This document shows positions 9,274-17,932 of a stretch of DNA of 52,786 nt, in pieces (positions within the stretch are counted from its first letter, which is position 1; the number at the start of each line of letters is the position of its first letter). The DNA comes from Saprospiraceae bacterium (lineage in GTDB: Bacteria; Bacteroidota; Bacteroidia; Chitinophagales; Saprospiraceae): assembly GCA_016710625.1 (NCBI GenBank), contig JADJVK010000023.1, forward strand, positions 1-52,786, in the 5' to 3' direction. Position numbers and translations under genes: made by a program. Under the pieces are notes generated by a model. The model was not told where the DNA came from. It worked only from the letters and a program-made list of their open reading frames with translations, and searched no databases.

Positions 9274-11868
9274 ATGAAAAAAATTATTCCGCATCTAATT
9301 GCCTTCGCTGCAATTGCGATTTTTTCAATCATTTATTTTTCTCCAGCTGTATTCGATGGAAAAGTTTTGCAGCAAACAGACTCACTTCAAGGTATAGCAG
9401 CAGGAAAAGAAGGAATGGAATTTTACAAAAAAGAAAATAGAGAAATTCTATGGAGTAATTCAATGTTCTCAGGGATGCCAACCTATCAAGGTACAACTGG
9501 TTCTAACTATAATTTTATTGGAATGGTAGTAAAAAAAGTAACTACTTTATTCACTCCAAGTGATGAATCGGGCTCATATTCTACTTTGGGAATGTTATTT
9601 ATGTTATCAATCGGTTTCTATTTTTTATTAATTGTTTTAAAAGTTGATTATCGAATTGCAATTTTTGGAGCAATTATTTTCGGAATAAGTACCAATCATA
9701 TCTTATTAATTCAAGCTGGACATTTATTCAAAGTGTTGGCATTAGCATCTTTGCCTCCATTATTAGCTGGAATTTTGCTTGCTTTTAGAGGCAATTATCT
9801 TTGGGGAGCCTTGGTTACCGCTATATTTACAGCGTTACTTATTCAATCACAACATATACAAATTACTTTTTATTTTTTCTTGACAATGCTGATATTCTTA
9901 GGAATAAAAGCCTATGAAGCAGTAAAATTGAATAGAATGCCCAAGTTTGTTAGAGGGCTTGCGGCAATAGCAGTCGGAGCACTTTTAGGCTTGATGACTA
10001 ATATTACGACATTATGGACACAACAAGATTATGCTTCACAAACCATCAGAGGAAAATCGGAATTAGTGAGTAAAACTGGTGAAGTGAAGAATGGTTTGGA
10101 TAAAGATTATGCATTTGGTTGGAGTTTTGGTAAAATGGAAACATTCAGTGTTTTGATACCTAATTTCATGGGTGCAAATAGCGGTGAAGCCTTTGTAAGT
10201 AACCCATCAAGTGAGTCATTAGCTGCATTGAGAGCAATGAATTCACCAAAAGCAAATGAGTTAGCTCAGCTTACAACAATGTATTGGGGAGATCAACCTT
10301 TTACCTCAGGTGCGCCTTATTTTGGAGCAGTGATTATCTTTTTGTTTTTCTTAGGGATATTTCTTTTGAAAGATAGAATTAAATGGTGGGCTTTAGGAGC
10401 AACTATATTATTGATTTTATTGGGATGGGGTAGAAATTTTGAAGCATTAAACTTCTTTTTATTCGATCATGTTCCTTTATTCAATAAATTTAGAGCTGTT
10501 ACTATGACTTTTAGTTTGATCCATTTGATGATGGTGATGATAGCATTTTTAGCTTTACAAAGATTTTTGTATGGCTCATTAACCATGCCTGAAATGAAAA
10601 AAGCTTTATTGAAAGCTTTATATGTTACAGGAGGATTATGTATTGTTGCTTTGTTATATAGTTGGGTTTATGATTTATCAGGTGCAAATGATGCTAAATT
10701 AGCTGAATATCCTCAATTGTTAAAAGCAATAAAATCAGATAGAGCAGCTGCATTACAAAGCGATACCTATCGATCCTTAATGTTTATTCTAGCTGCTGCT
10801 GGCGTTTTATGGGCATCTTTCAAAATGAAATTAGGTCCAGTAGTATCTTTTGCAATTGTTGGTTTATTAGCTTTAATCGATATTATTGGAGTTGATAATC
10901 GCTATTTAAGTAATGATGATTTCATTTTTCCAAATGTATTAAATCAAAATATCGGTGCAAGAACTGTTGATAATCAGATCAATAGAGATGCAACTAATTA
11001 TAGAGTAATGGATTTGACAAGAGGTGGAAATCCTTTTGCAAATGGTTTCACCTCTGCATTTCATAAATCGATTGGGGGATATTCTGCAGCAAAATTGATG
11101 ATTTATCAAGAATTGATTGAAAAATACCTTTCTGGAACGGATGGTCAAGTGCTTAATGCTATGGCAACTGGAAACGACTCTACTTTGGAAAATAAAGGTA
11201 CTTTATATGCTCTTAATATGCTAAATACAAAATATATCATTTATCCTACTGGATCTGGTAAAGAGGAGACTTTTATTCAAAATACTTTGGCTAATGGCAA
11301 TGCATGGTTTGTGAAGCAAGTGAAAGTTGTTGCAAATGCAAATGAAGAAATTGATGCCATTGCTACGAATAATCCTAAAAATGTTGCCATTATACAATCT
11401 AGATTTGCAAACGCTATAAATGGATTTCAGCCTCAATTTGATAGTTCAAATACGATTAAACTTTCAAATTACATTCCAGACCATTTGACTTATGAAACGA
11501 ATTGTAAGACAGATCAAATAGCTGTATTATCTGAAGTGTATTACCCAGAAGAAAAGGGAATGAATATTTATATTGATGGAAAAATACAACCAAATTCATT
11601 AATGAAGGCTGATTATGTTTTAAGAGCATTGAAAGTTCCTGCTGGAAATCATAAGATTGAGGTGAAATTTGAACCAAAAGCATATTATACAGGAGTAAAT
11701 ATTGCTAGAGTAGGTTCTTTATTGACTTTATTGTTATTAGGATTTGCGATATGGTCGGTTTACAAGAAAAAAGAATATACTGAGGAAGAAGTGGAAATAA
11801 TCCATGCCACAGAAATTCCAAAATATGTTTTTAATACGAATGCTACCATTAATAAGAAGAAGAAATAA
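9274..11868 (+). CDS. YfhO family large membrane protein
   Basis: An 864-residue polytopic membrane protein with about 12-13 hydrophobic segments, an extracytoplasmic C-terminal half and a last membrane helix near residues 815-835 (IARVGSLLTLLLLGFAIWSVY). The YfhO/GT-C-like signature is visible: an N-terminal helix, then FSPAVFDGKVLQQTDSLQG, LWSNSMFSGMPTYQG and GHLFKVLALASLPPLLAG. YfhO proteins are thought to be GT-C glycosyltransferases acting on polyprenyl-linked sugars for envelope or lipoteichoic glycans. The donor and acceptor here are unknown. The gene is intact over 2.6 kb, which shows that not all long genes in the window are frameshifted. Confidence 0.88.
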   Translation: MKKIIPHLIAFAAIAIFSIIYFSPAVFDGKVLQQTDSLQGIAAGKEGMEFYKKENREILWSNSMFSGMPTYQGTTGSNYNFIGMVVKKVTTLFTPSDESGSYSTLGMLFMLSIGFYFLLIVLKVDYRIAIFGAIIFGISTNHILLIQAGHLFKVLALASLPPLLAGILLAFRGNYLWGALVTAIFTALLIQSQHIQITFYFFLTMLIFLGIKAYEAVKLNRMPKFVRGLAAIAVGALLGLMTNITTLWTQQDYASQTIRGKSELVSKTGEVKNGLDKDYAFGWSFGKMETFSVLIPNFMGANSGEAFVSNPSSESLAALRAMNSPKANELAQLTTMYWGDQPFTSGAPYFGAVIIFLFFLGIFLLKDRIKWWALGATILLILLGWGRNFEALNFFLFDHVPLFNKFRAVTMTFSLIHLMMVMIAFLALQRFLYGSLTMPEMKKALLKALYVTGGLCIVALLYSWVYDLSGANDAKLAEYPQLLKAIKSDRAAALQSDTYRSLMFILAAAGVLWASFKMKLGPVVSFAIVGLLALIDIIGVDNRYLSNDDFIFPNVLNQNIGARTVDNQINRDATNYRVMDLTRGGNPFANGFTSAFHKSIGGYSAAKLMIYQELIEKYLSGTDGQVLNAMATGNDSTLENKGTLYALNMLNTKYIIYPTGSGKEETFIQNTLANGNAWFVKQVKVVANANEEIDAIATNNPKNVAIIQSRFANAINGFQPQFDSSNTIKLSNYIPDHLTYETNCKTDQIAVLSEVYYPEEKGMNIYIDGKIQPNSLMKADYVLRALKVPAGNHKIEVKFEPKAYYTGVNIARVGSLLTLLLLGFAIWSVYKKKEYTEEEVEIIHATEIPKYVFNTNATINKKKK

Positions 11869-11873
11869 AACAA

Positions 11874-11910
11874 CAAAAAAAGGATGCCAGTTTTGGCATC
11901 CTTTTTTTTT
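11874..11910. terminator. Bidirectional terminator between the YfhO-like gene and coaBC
   Basis: The stem GGATGCCA/TGGCATCC with loop GTTT is flanked by A7-A8 on the left and T9 on the right. It can end transcription from both convergent genes. Confidence 0.88.
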
Positions 11911-11922
11911 GTAAATTGAAAA

Positions 11923-13101
11923 TTATATCAAATCTAATATTTTTTCAGCTACCTCATTTTTGGGAAGTAAATTATATTTTACAAATAACCCATCTTTATT
12001 ATAGATATTGATTTTATTCGTGTCAAAACCAAACCCAGCTCCTTTTTCATTCAAGGAATTTAATACAATATAGTCCATGTTTTTCCTTTGCAATTTTTCA
12101 ATTGCATTCGTTTCCTCATTTTCTGTCTCTAAAGCAAATCCAATAATAATTTGATTGGCTTTTTTATCTGCTCCAACTGAGGCGGCAATATCTTTTGTTT
12201 TAGTTAACGCTACATTGAATTGAGCTTCTTTCTTTTTGATTTTTTGTGTTGCAACAGTAACAGGTGTATAATCCGCAACTGCAGCACTCAAAATCAACAC
12301 ATCTGCTTTTTCTTTTCTTATAGTTACAGCATCGTACATCTCTTGTGCTGTGCCAACTGAAACTACGGCTATTGCAGGATTTTTTACTGTTAATTGTGTG
12401 GGTCCAAGAACTAGAGTAACTTTTGCACCTCTTTTAGCAGCTACTTCAGCAATTGCAATACCCATTTTACCAGTAGATCTGTTTCCAATAAATCTTACTG
12501 GATCAATCGGCTCATAAGTTGGTCCAGCAGTAATTAGGATATTTTTTCCTTTCAATTGGGTATTTTTTTCCAATTCATTATTCAAAAAGGAAACGATATG
12601 TTCTGGCTCTGCCATTCTGCCCATTCCTACCAAACCACTTGCTAATTCACCATATTCACTTGGAATCTCAATATTATTATAAGATTTCAATAATTGAATA
12701 TTCCTTATAGTTGATGGATGTTTCCACATATCCAAATCCATAGCTGGAGCAAAGTAAACTGGACATTTGGCGGATAAATAAGTGGCAACCAATAGATTAT
12801 CGCAAAAACCATTTGCCATTTTTGCAATCGTATTTGAAGTTGCTGGAGCTATTATCATTAGGTCTGCCCACAAACCAAGTTCTACATGATTATCCCAACT
12901 ATCTTGTTCTATGATTTGAGTATGTACTTTATTTTTGTATAGGGTAGAGAGGGTGAGTGGAGAAATAAAAGCAGTTGCAGATTCTGTCATAATGACTTTG
13001 ACATTTGCACCTGCTTTTACTAAAAGGCGAACCAATATTGCAATTTTATAAGCTGCAATACTGCCACTGATTCCAATAATAATATTTTTACTTTGAAGCA
13101 T
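11923..13101 (-). CDS. coaBC: Bifunctional phosphopantothenoylcysteine decarboxylase / phosphopantothenate-cysteine ligase
   Basis: Full-length 392-residue CoaBC, making 4'-phosphopantetheine from 4'-phosphopantothenate and cysteine for coenzyme A. The N-terminal flavin-dependent decarboxylase has GISGSIAAYK, the catalytic His in WDNHVELGLWAD, the APATSNTIAKMANG loop and a PAMDLDMW motif in place of the usual PxMNxxMW. The C-terminal ligase starts at about residue 185 with GKNILITAGPTYEPIDPVRFIGNRSTGKMG and has AAVADYTP and the KIKKK nucleotide-binding lysines. It is the last gene of the bamD-rpoZ-coaBC group. A terminator hairpin separates it from rpoZ, so it probably also has its own promoter, with an ATTTTG box only a few bases before the ATG. 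Confidence 0.94.
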   Translation of the reverse strand: MLQSKNIIIGISGSIAAYKIAILVRLLVKAGANVKVIMTESATAFISPLTLSTLYKNKVHTQIIEQDSWDNHVELGLWADLMIIAPATSNTIAKMANGFCDNLLVATYLSAKCPVYFAPAMDLDMWKHPSTIRNIQLLKSYNNIEIPSEYGELASGLVGMGRMAEPEHIVSFLNNELEKNTQLKGKNILITAGPTYEPIDPVRFIGNRSTGKMGIAIAEVAAKRGAKVTLVLGPTQLTVKNPAIAVVSVGTAQEMYDAVTIRKEKADVLILSAAVADYTPVTVATQKIKKKEAQFNVALTKTKDIAASVGADKKANQIIIGFALETENEETNAIEKLQRKNMDYIVLNSLNEKGAGFGFDTNKINIYNKDGLFVKYNLLPKNEVAEKILDLI

Positions 13102-13111
13102 TTCTACAAAA

Positions 13112-13140
13112 TAAAAAAAGAGGAATCAAATTCCTCTTTA
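13112..13140 (-). terminator. Terminator between rpoZ and coaBC
   Basis: Hairpin AAAGAGGAA/TTCCTCTTT with a 5-nt loop, followed on the minus strand by T7. The T tract runs straight into ATTTTG about 6 nt before the coaBC start, so terminator and downstream promoter appear to overlap. Confidence 0.8.
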
Positions 13141-13145
13141 ATTGA

Positions 13146-13487
13146 TTATCTTAAATCGTTATCTTGATTGATATATCTAAAATCGATCTGACCTCTCAAA
13201 TATTCATCCATTGCAATAATAGATGGATTTGGTAGTCTCTCGTAATATTTAGAGATTTCGATTTGTTCCTTATTTTCGTGAACTTCTTCTATTGTATCTG
13301 AGCTAACTGCAAATTCATCTAATTTCTGATGCAATTCGATTTTCATATCAACTGCAATTTGCTTTGCTCTTTTGCTGATGATTGATAATGTTTCATAAAT
13401 GTTTTTTGTATCTGAAACCATACCTCTCACATCTCTTGCTCTCACATTAGGGTCTAATCCCTGTGCTTTTGACTTGATGTCGCTCAT
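13146..13487 (-). CDS. rpoZ: DNA-directed RNA polymerase omega subunit, Bacteroidota type
   Basis: A 113-residue protein with the elongated Bacteroidota omega pattern: an N-terminal RARDVRGMVSDTKNIYETLSIISKRAKQI block and a C-terminal EQIEISKYYERLPNPSIIAMDEYL block. Omega helps fold and assemble the beta' subunit of RNA polymerase. Its 5' end overlaps the 3' end of bamD by about 41 bp in a different frame. The bamD-rpoZ-coaBC order is conserved in many Bacteroidota, which supports all three calls. A terminator follows the stop by a few bases. Confidence 0.9.
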   Translation of the reverse strand: MSDIKSKAQGLDPNVRARDVRGMVSDTKNIYETLSIISKRAKQIAVDMKIELHQKLDEFAVSSDTIEEVHENKEQIEISKYYERLPNPSIIAMDEYLRGQIDFRYINQDNDLR

Positions 13488-14286
13488 TTTTTAAATCTTT
13501 TAATTTAGTATTTGCAATTTTATCAATGCTATTAATCTCTTTGATATACTTGCTTTTTGGAAATTTGTTTGAAAATTCCGTACAAGAAGCTATCGTAGTG
13601 CTTAATCTATCTTCTTTTTTCTCTAAAACACTATTTAATGCCCATTCATATTTAGACTTAATAATGTAATATCTTATTTTTTCTACTTCTGTACTTTCAG
13701 GGAATTCTTTTTGCATGTTTTCTAAACTCGTAATACTAGCTTCATATTGCTTCATGTCGTGATAAAGTCTTCCTTGTTCGAAAGCCTTAATTTCCAACTT
13801 CTTTCGCATTTCATCTATTAGCTTATTACTCTCATCCACTCTTTTGCTATTTGGGTAAGAATTTATGAAATTCTGTAATTCATCAATTGCTTTTTCAGTA
13901 TATGTCTGATCCAATCTGAAAGTAGGTGATAAGTGGTAATGACTATATGCAGACATAAATTCTGCTTCTTCTTTCATTTTTGAATTAGGAAAAGTAGTCG
14001 CAAAATTCTTGAAATAATAGTTACTCAATAAAAAGTTCTTTAAATAATAATGAGTGTAAGCATATTTGAAATATAAATTCTCAGCTTCTTCTTTTCCTCT
14101 ATAATTATTTAGAATCGCTTCAAACAAATCTTGAGCATCAGCATATTTTTGTTTGTCAAATGCTGTGATAGCTGCTTTATAGATTGCTTTGGCATCTCCA
14201 GTAGCTTTCAGTTTTTCTAATTTACCTTTACAAGAAAAAAGGAAAATTATGGAAAAAAATAGTAAAATATAATTCTTTAAATTCAT
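13447..14286 (-). CDS. bamD: Outer membrane protein assembly factor BamD
   Basis: A lipoprotein of 279 residues: signal peptide MNLKNYILLFFSIIFLFSC with lipobox LFSC, Cys19 being lipidated. The body is a row of TPR-like helical hairpins, e.g. AITAFDKQKYADAQDLFEAIL, KYAYTHYYLKNFLLSNYYFKNF and EFPESTEVEKIRYY. BamD sits at the inner face of the outer membrane and works with BamA to insert beta-barrel proteins. The last residues (HQVKSTGIRP) are coded by sequence overlapping rpoZ. A -33/-7 promoter pair lies immediately upstream, leaving a very short leader. Confidence 0.9.
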   Translation of the reverse strand: MNLKNYILLFFSIIFLFSCKGKLEKLKATGDAKAIYKAAITAFDKQKYADAQDLFEAILNNYRGKEEAENLYFKYAYTHYYLKNFLLSNYYFKNFATTFPNSKMKEEAEFMSAYSHYHLSPTFRLDQTYTEKAIDELQNFINSYPNSKRVDESNKLIDEMRKKLEIKAFEQGRLYHDMKQYEASITSLENMQKEFPESTEVEKIRYYIIKSKYEWALNSVLEKKEDRLSTTIASCTEFSNKFPKSKYIKEINSIDKIANTKLKDLKNERHQVKSTGIRP

Positions 14287-14293
14287 AAGGGCG

Positions 14294-14323
14294 CAAAGTT
14301 ACAATTTTTATTTAACGTTGCAA
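14294..14323 (-). promoter_or_regulatory. Promoter of bamD (-33 TTG, -7 TAACTTTG)
   Basis: On the minus strand, TTG at 14323-14321 is followed after 19 nt by TAACTTTG at 14301-14294, matching the Bacteroidota TTG-N19-TAnnTTTG pattern. The ATG begins 7 nt further, so the message may be almost leaderless. Confidence 0.6.
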
Positions 14324-14361
14324 TATTTTAATTGCTGCTTTTAAAATAAATTTATATTAAA

Positions 14362-15864
14362 TTATTCTCTAATATATTCTTTTAAAGCATCAGCAATTTT
14401 TCTATCGTTGCTCAGTCTAGGTACTTTATTCTGACTTCCAAGTTTTCCTTGTGATTTCATATAATTTCTAAAAGTATCCTGCTTCATCAAACGAATTTTT
14501 AATGGTTGTAATATGTTACCAACAATTAAATCTTGATAATAGATATTTTGAAGGATCATTTCTGCATCCAATTGCTTTGCAAAAGCTGCTTTATCTGAAT
14601 GGAAATTGTCGAATTCAATAAACCATTCATGATAAGGTAACCCGCCTTCTTCAGGATTGATATTGGGAGCAACCGTAAATTCTACTAGATGTTCACCAAA
14701 TGAATTTACCACTTTTAAAATTGCCTCCTCCACTTCTTTACTGATCACATGTTCACCAAAAGCAGAAATGTAATGTTTGATTCTTCCTGTAACTAATAAT
14801 CTATGCGGAAATTTGGAAATAAATTGGACTGTATCACCAATGCTATAGCCCCATAATCCAGCATTATTGTTGATTATCAAGGCATAATTAACACCAATTT
14901 CAATTTCATTTAATGACAATCTCGTTGGATTTTCCTCGAAAACTTCATCTACTGGTACAAATTCAAAGAAAATTCCCGAATTAGAATTCAGTAATAATCC
15001 ATTAGATTTTTGTGTGTCTTGAAATGCAATAAAACCCTCACTGGCTGGATACGTCTCCACACTATCCATTTTCTTGCCCACCAATGACTCTAATTTCGAT
15101 CGATATGGTTCGAAATTTACACCTCCATATACAAAAACCGAAAAGTCAGGAAAAATATCCTTTATATTTGATTTTCCACTTCTTACTATTAATCGTTCGT
15201 AATACATCTGTACCCAAGGTGGAATTCCACTGATTAATCCCATAGGTTCTGAAAGTGTTTCTTCCACAATCTTTTCTACTTTTTCCTCCCAATCATCTAT
15301 GCAGTTTGTATTGTAAGAAGGCATTTGGTTTTTCTTCAACCAATTGGGAACCATATGATTAGATATGCCAGATAGTCTTCCTGTTAATATGCCATTTATA
15401 TTTTCAAGTTCTGGGCTTCCTGACAGGAAAATAACCTTTTTATCCAACCATTTACCATTTCCTGTTTCAATAAAATAATTGAATAGTGCATTTCTTGCAG
15501 TATTGAAATGATTCGGAACACTTTCTTTGGTAATTGGAATATATTTGATTCCAGAAGTAGTGCCAGAAGTTTTGGCAAAATATTTTGGTTTTCCGGGCCA
15601 CAACACATTTTCTTCGCCCTTTTTTATTCTTTCAATATAAGTTTTCAGTTGTTCATATTCTCTGATGGGCACTTTTTTCTTGAACTCCTCATAAGTTGTA
15701 ATTGCAGTAAGTCCATGATCTTTTCCGAATGCAGTTTTCTCCACTGCAGCCATCAATTCTTTAAAAATATTATTTTGGCAATCAACCGCTTTTGATGACC
15801 AATTTTTGATATCGTTTGCAATATATTTTGCAAATGGCTTTATGATAAATGATTTCCAACCCAT
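14362..15864 (-). CDS. GH3 family adenylate-forming protein
   Basis: I use the internal ATG at 15864 (MGWKSFIIKPFAKYIANDIKNW), giving 500 residues. The 18 extra residues of the longer frame overlap the divergent neighbour and do not resemble the family start. Motifs are the P-loop-like YFAKTSGTTSGIKYIPIT, SGIPPWVQMYYE, VYGGVNFEPY, ETYPASEGFIAFQD and the C-terminal hinge LLVTGRIKHYISAFGEHV. Plant GH3 enzymes join amino acids to hormones through acyl-adenylates. The substrate of the common Bacteroidota homologues is unknown, though the SGTTSG motif and hinge indicate an active adenylating enzyme. Lower case for function: an acyl-acid amido synthetase or acyl ligase. Confidence 0.88.
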   Translation of the reverse strand: MGWKSFIIKPFAKYIANDIKNWSSKAVDCQNNIFKELMAAVEKTAFGKDHGLTAITTYEEFKKKVPIREYEQLKTYIERIKKGEENVLWPGKPKYFAKTSGTTSGIKYIPITKESVPNHFNTARNALFNYFIETGNGKWLDKKVIFLSGSPELENINGILTGRLSGISNHMVPNWLKKNQMPSYNTNCIDDWEEKVEKIVEETLSEPMGLISGIPPWVQMYYERLIVRSGKSNIKDIFPDFSVFVYGGVNFEPYRSKLESLVGKKMDSVETYPASEGFIAFQDTQKSNGLLLNSNSGIFFEFVPVDEVFEENPTRLSLNEIEIGVNYALIINNNAGLWGYSIGDTVQFISKFPHRLLVTGRIKHYISAFGEHVISKEVEEAILKVVNSFGEHLVEFTVAPNINPEEGGLPYHEWFIEFDNFHSDKAAFAKQLDAEMILQNIYYQDLIVGNILQPLKIRLMKQDTFRNYMKSQGKLGSQNKVPRLSNDRKIADALKEYIRE

Positions 15865-15949
15865 AAGCACAAAATTAATTACTTTCTTAAAAAATAATGA
15901 ACAATTTTTTGAAAACATTGTATTAATAGCTAGATTTAAAATAATTACA

Positions 15950-16459
15950 TTGCAAAAAGGTTTATCGTTTAATTTTCATACTACAATTACCGAAGTTCCT
16001 GAAATGGGTTGGGTGGATAATTTTTTCCTGAGTAAGCAATACTTACAGATGATGGAATCTGCTCAACCAGTGGGTATGAAATTTAAATATTTAACGATTT
16101 GCATTGATAATGAGGTGGTTGCATTTTTTTATTTTCAAATTGTTCCATTTAATGCTTCGAATAGTTTGCAAGTAAAAAGCAATAATGTTTCTCATAAAGA
16201 TGCTTTTAATTCCTGTATCAAATCGTTTTTTTCCAATTTTATTCAATTCAATACTCTTGTTGTTGGGAATCTGACTCTTACGGGTCCTTATGCATTCCAA
16301 TTCCATCCACAACATCTTGATTTGAAAACGGATCATTTTTTGAATCAAATAATTGAGAAAGCAATAGGGTTTTTCAATAAAGAAGGTGAAAATATTAGCT
16401 TGATTTTATTGAAAGATTTTCCTTTTGTAGAAAAAAAGGACGATTTTTTATTTCCATAA
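15950..16459 (+). CDS. GNAT/FemAB-like acyltransferase, N-terminal segment (frameshifted)
   Basis: N-terminal 170 residues of a two-domain GNAT/FemAB-like protein whose C-terminal half continues in another frame after about 16440. I choose the TTG at 15950 (MQKGLSFNFHTTITEVPEMGWVDNFFLSKQYLQMMESA), since the frame further upstream runs antisense to the GH3 gene. The order FLSKQYLQMME, YLTICIDNEVVAFFYFQI, LTLTGPYAFQF and KDFPFVEKK fits a family of about 380-400 residues known to me from Bacteroidota without a proven substrate. The frame ends at a TAA after an A7 tract and a T6 tract. A single-base indel there would join it to the next segment. Confidence 0.6.
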   Translation: MQKGLSFNFHTTITEVPEMGWVDNFFLSKQYLQMMESAQPVGMKFKYLTICIDNEVVAFFYFQIVPFNASNSLQVKSNNVSHKDAFNSCIKSFFSNFIQFNTLVVGNLTLTGPYAFQFHPQHLDLKTDHFLNQIIEKAIGFFNKEGENISLILLKDFPFVEKKDDFLFP

Positions 16460-17111
16460 AAAGTATTTTCCATTTTGTATTGATCCTGATATGAATTTCA
16501 ATTTGAAAAATAATTGGTTCAATACAGAAGATTATATTGCTGATTTTACTACAAAATATAGAACGAGATGTAACAGAGCCAAAAAGAAATTGGGCAATAT
16601 TTTTAGAAAAGATTTGAATTTGTCAGATGTGATTGAATTACAAGAAAGTATGTATCAATTATATCTAAATGTTGCCGAAAAAGCAGATTTCAATACGGTA
16701 TATTTAAATAATAATTACTTTTTGGAATTAAAAAAACAACTAGGCGAAGCTACCCATTTTTTTGGTTATTTTCTTGAAGATAAATTGGTGAGTTTTGTTT
16801 CCATGATAAAAGTTGAAGATAAGTTGGAGGCACATTATATTGGTTATGAGCCATCTATCAATGCTGATCGTCAGATTTATTTAAATATGTTGTACGATAT
16901 TGTAGATTTCGGTATATCGAATGGGTTCAAAAAAATTGGTTTTGCACGAACAGCTTCAGAAATAAAAAGTTCAGTGGGAGCCACTGCAAGTCAATATTAC
17001 TGCTATCTGAAACATACAAAACCAATTATCAATCGATGCATTCCTGCTCTATTTCAATATTTTACACCAGTTGAAAACTGGAAACCTAGAAATCCATTTA
17101 AGCAAGTTTAA
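16446..17111 (+). CDS. GNAT/FemAB-like acyltransferase, C-terminal segment
   Basis: C-terminal part of the same protein. Reading back in this frame from the ATG at 16491 gives YFHKKYFPFCIDPD directly before MNFNLKNNWFNTEDYIADFTTKYRTR, i.e. coding sequence continues upstream of the ATG. That argues for a frameshift rather than two genes. The segment holds the GNAT-like core: YFLEDKLVSFVSMIKVEDKLEAHYIGYEP and GISNGFKKIGFARTASEIKSSVGA. It ends 4 bp before the convergent outer-membrane protein gene. The role may be peptidoglycan or lipid aminoacylation, which is inference from the FemAB resemblance only. Confidence 0.62.
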   Translation, partial: FYFHKKYFPFCIDPDMNFNLKNNWFNTEDYIADFTTKYRTRCNRAKKKLGNIFRKDLNLSDVIELQESMYQLYLNVAEKADFNTVYLNNNYFLELKKQLGEATHFFGYFLEDKLVSFVSMIKVEDKLEAHYIGYEPSINADRQIYLNMLYDIVDFGISNGFKKIGFARTASEIKSSVGATASQYYCYLKHTKPIINRCIPALFQYFTPVENWKPRNPFKQV

Positions 17112-17114
17112 ACT

Positions 17115-17828
17115 TTATTGATTCCAAGAAAATACAAATCTTCTGTTTCCACAAGATGCTTTTGCATAAGATCCAATTCCAAAATTGAGCTCTAATACGG
17201 CTTGAATATTGATTATATTTGTTTTGCTATTCCCAATTTGTAGTGGTGGAATTGGTTGATTAACTAATTTTCCATCATTATTTACAAAATCTGCAAACAT
17301 ATATTCAAATCGCAAACCAAAGGTCAAAGCAACTACATCGCCACCTGCAATGTTTCCACCAAATCCCATGGCTGCACCCATCAATCCTTTATTGAATTTA
17401 TCACTTTTATCTTCTTCAATATTAACGTCTATTTGTTTCACACTTCTAATAGTTGAATATTTTGGACCAATTTCAAAATAACCACCATTTCCACTATTTC
17501 TATACAATAAATAATAATCCAATGATTTCCAAGCTGTTGTAAAATCAACTTTAGTAGCCGAAGTGCCTAACTGATAACCCCAAGTTTGTTTTCCACTAGC
17601 AGTGAGTACTTCTAATGCAAACCCATGGGTTGAGCCGATATTAATACCAAGTCTGCCACCCACTCCATATCCTGTTGTGAATTTGTTACTAATCCTGGTG
17701 TCATCCCAAACATTATTATTATATAATGCAGTGATTCCATAAGATCCTTTTGCTCCAACTTCAAACCAAACCTGTGATTTTGCAGTAAATACAGCAAAAA
17801 GGATAAAAATTGTTAAAATATTTTTCAT
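17115..17828 (-). CDS. Outer membrane beta-barrel protein, unknown function
   Basis: A 237-residue protein with a signal peptide (MKNILTIFILFAVFTAKSQ) and alternating hydrophobic/polar strands with Gly and aromatic residues (WFEVGAKGSYGITALY, GVGGRLGINIG, YFEIGPKYSTIR, VALTFGLRFEYMFADFV, NIQAVLELNFGIGSY). This is the pattern of a small 8-10 strand outer-membrane barrel of the PorT/OmpX-like superfamily. It is not recognisable as a specific family member. The C-terminus does not end in the usual aromatic residue but in a short tail (RRFVFSWNQ). It is convergent with the GNAT-like gene and divergent from the peptidase gene. Confidence 0.65.
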   Translation of the reverse strand: MKNILTIFILFAVFTAKSQVWFEVGAKGSYGITALYNNNVWDDTRISNKFTTGYGVGGRLGINIGSTHGFALEVLTASGKQTWGYQLGTSATKVDFTTAWKSLDYYLLYRNSGNGGYFEIGPKYSTIRSVKQIDVNIEEDKSDKFNKGLMGAAMGFGGNIAGGDVVALTFGLRFEYMFADFVNNDGKLVNQPIPPLQIGNSKTNIINIQAVLELNFGIGSYAKASCGNRRFVFSWNQ

Positions 17829-17932
17829 GTTTTGTCTAATTTTTTCTTTAAAACTCTAATATAGATACATATCTTCTTATTTTCGCTTCTTATTCTAAAT
17901 TTAATATAATAATTTTTTTTAATTAATCGTCT

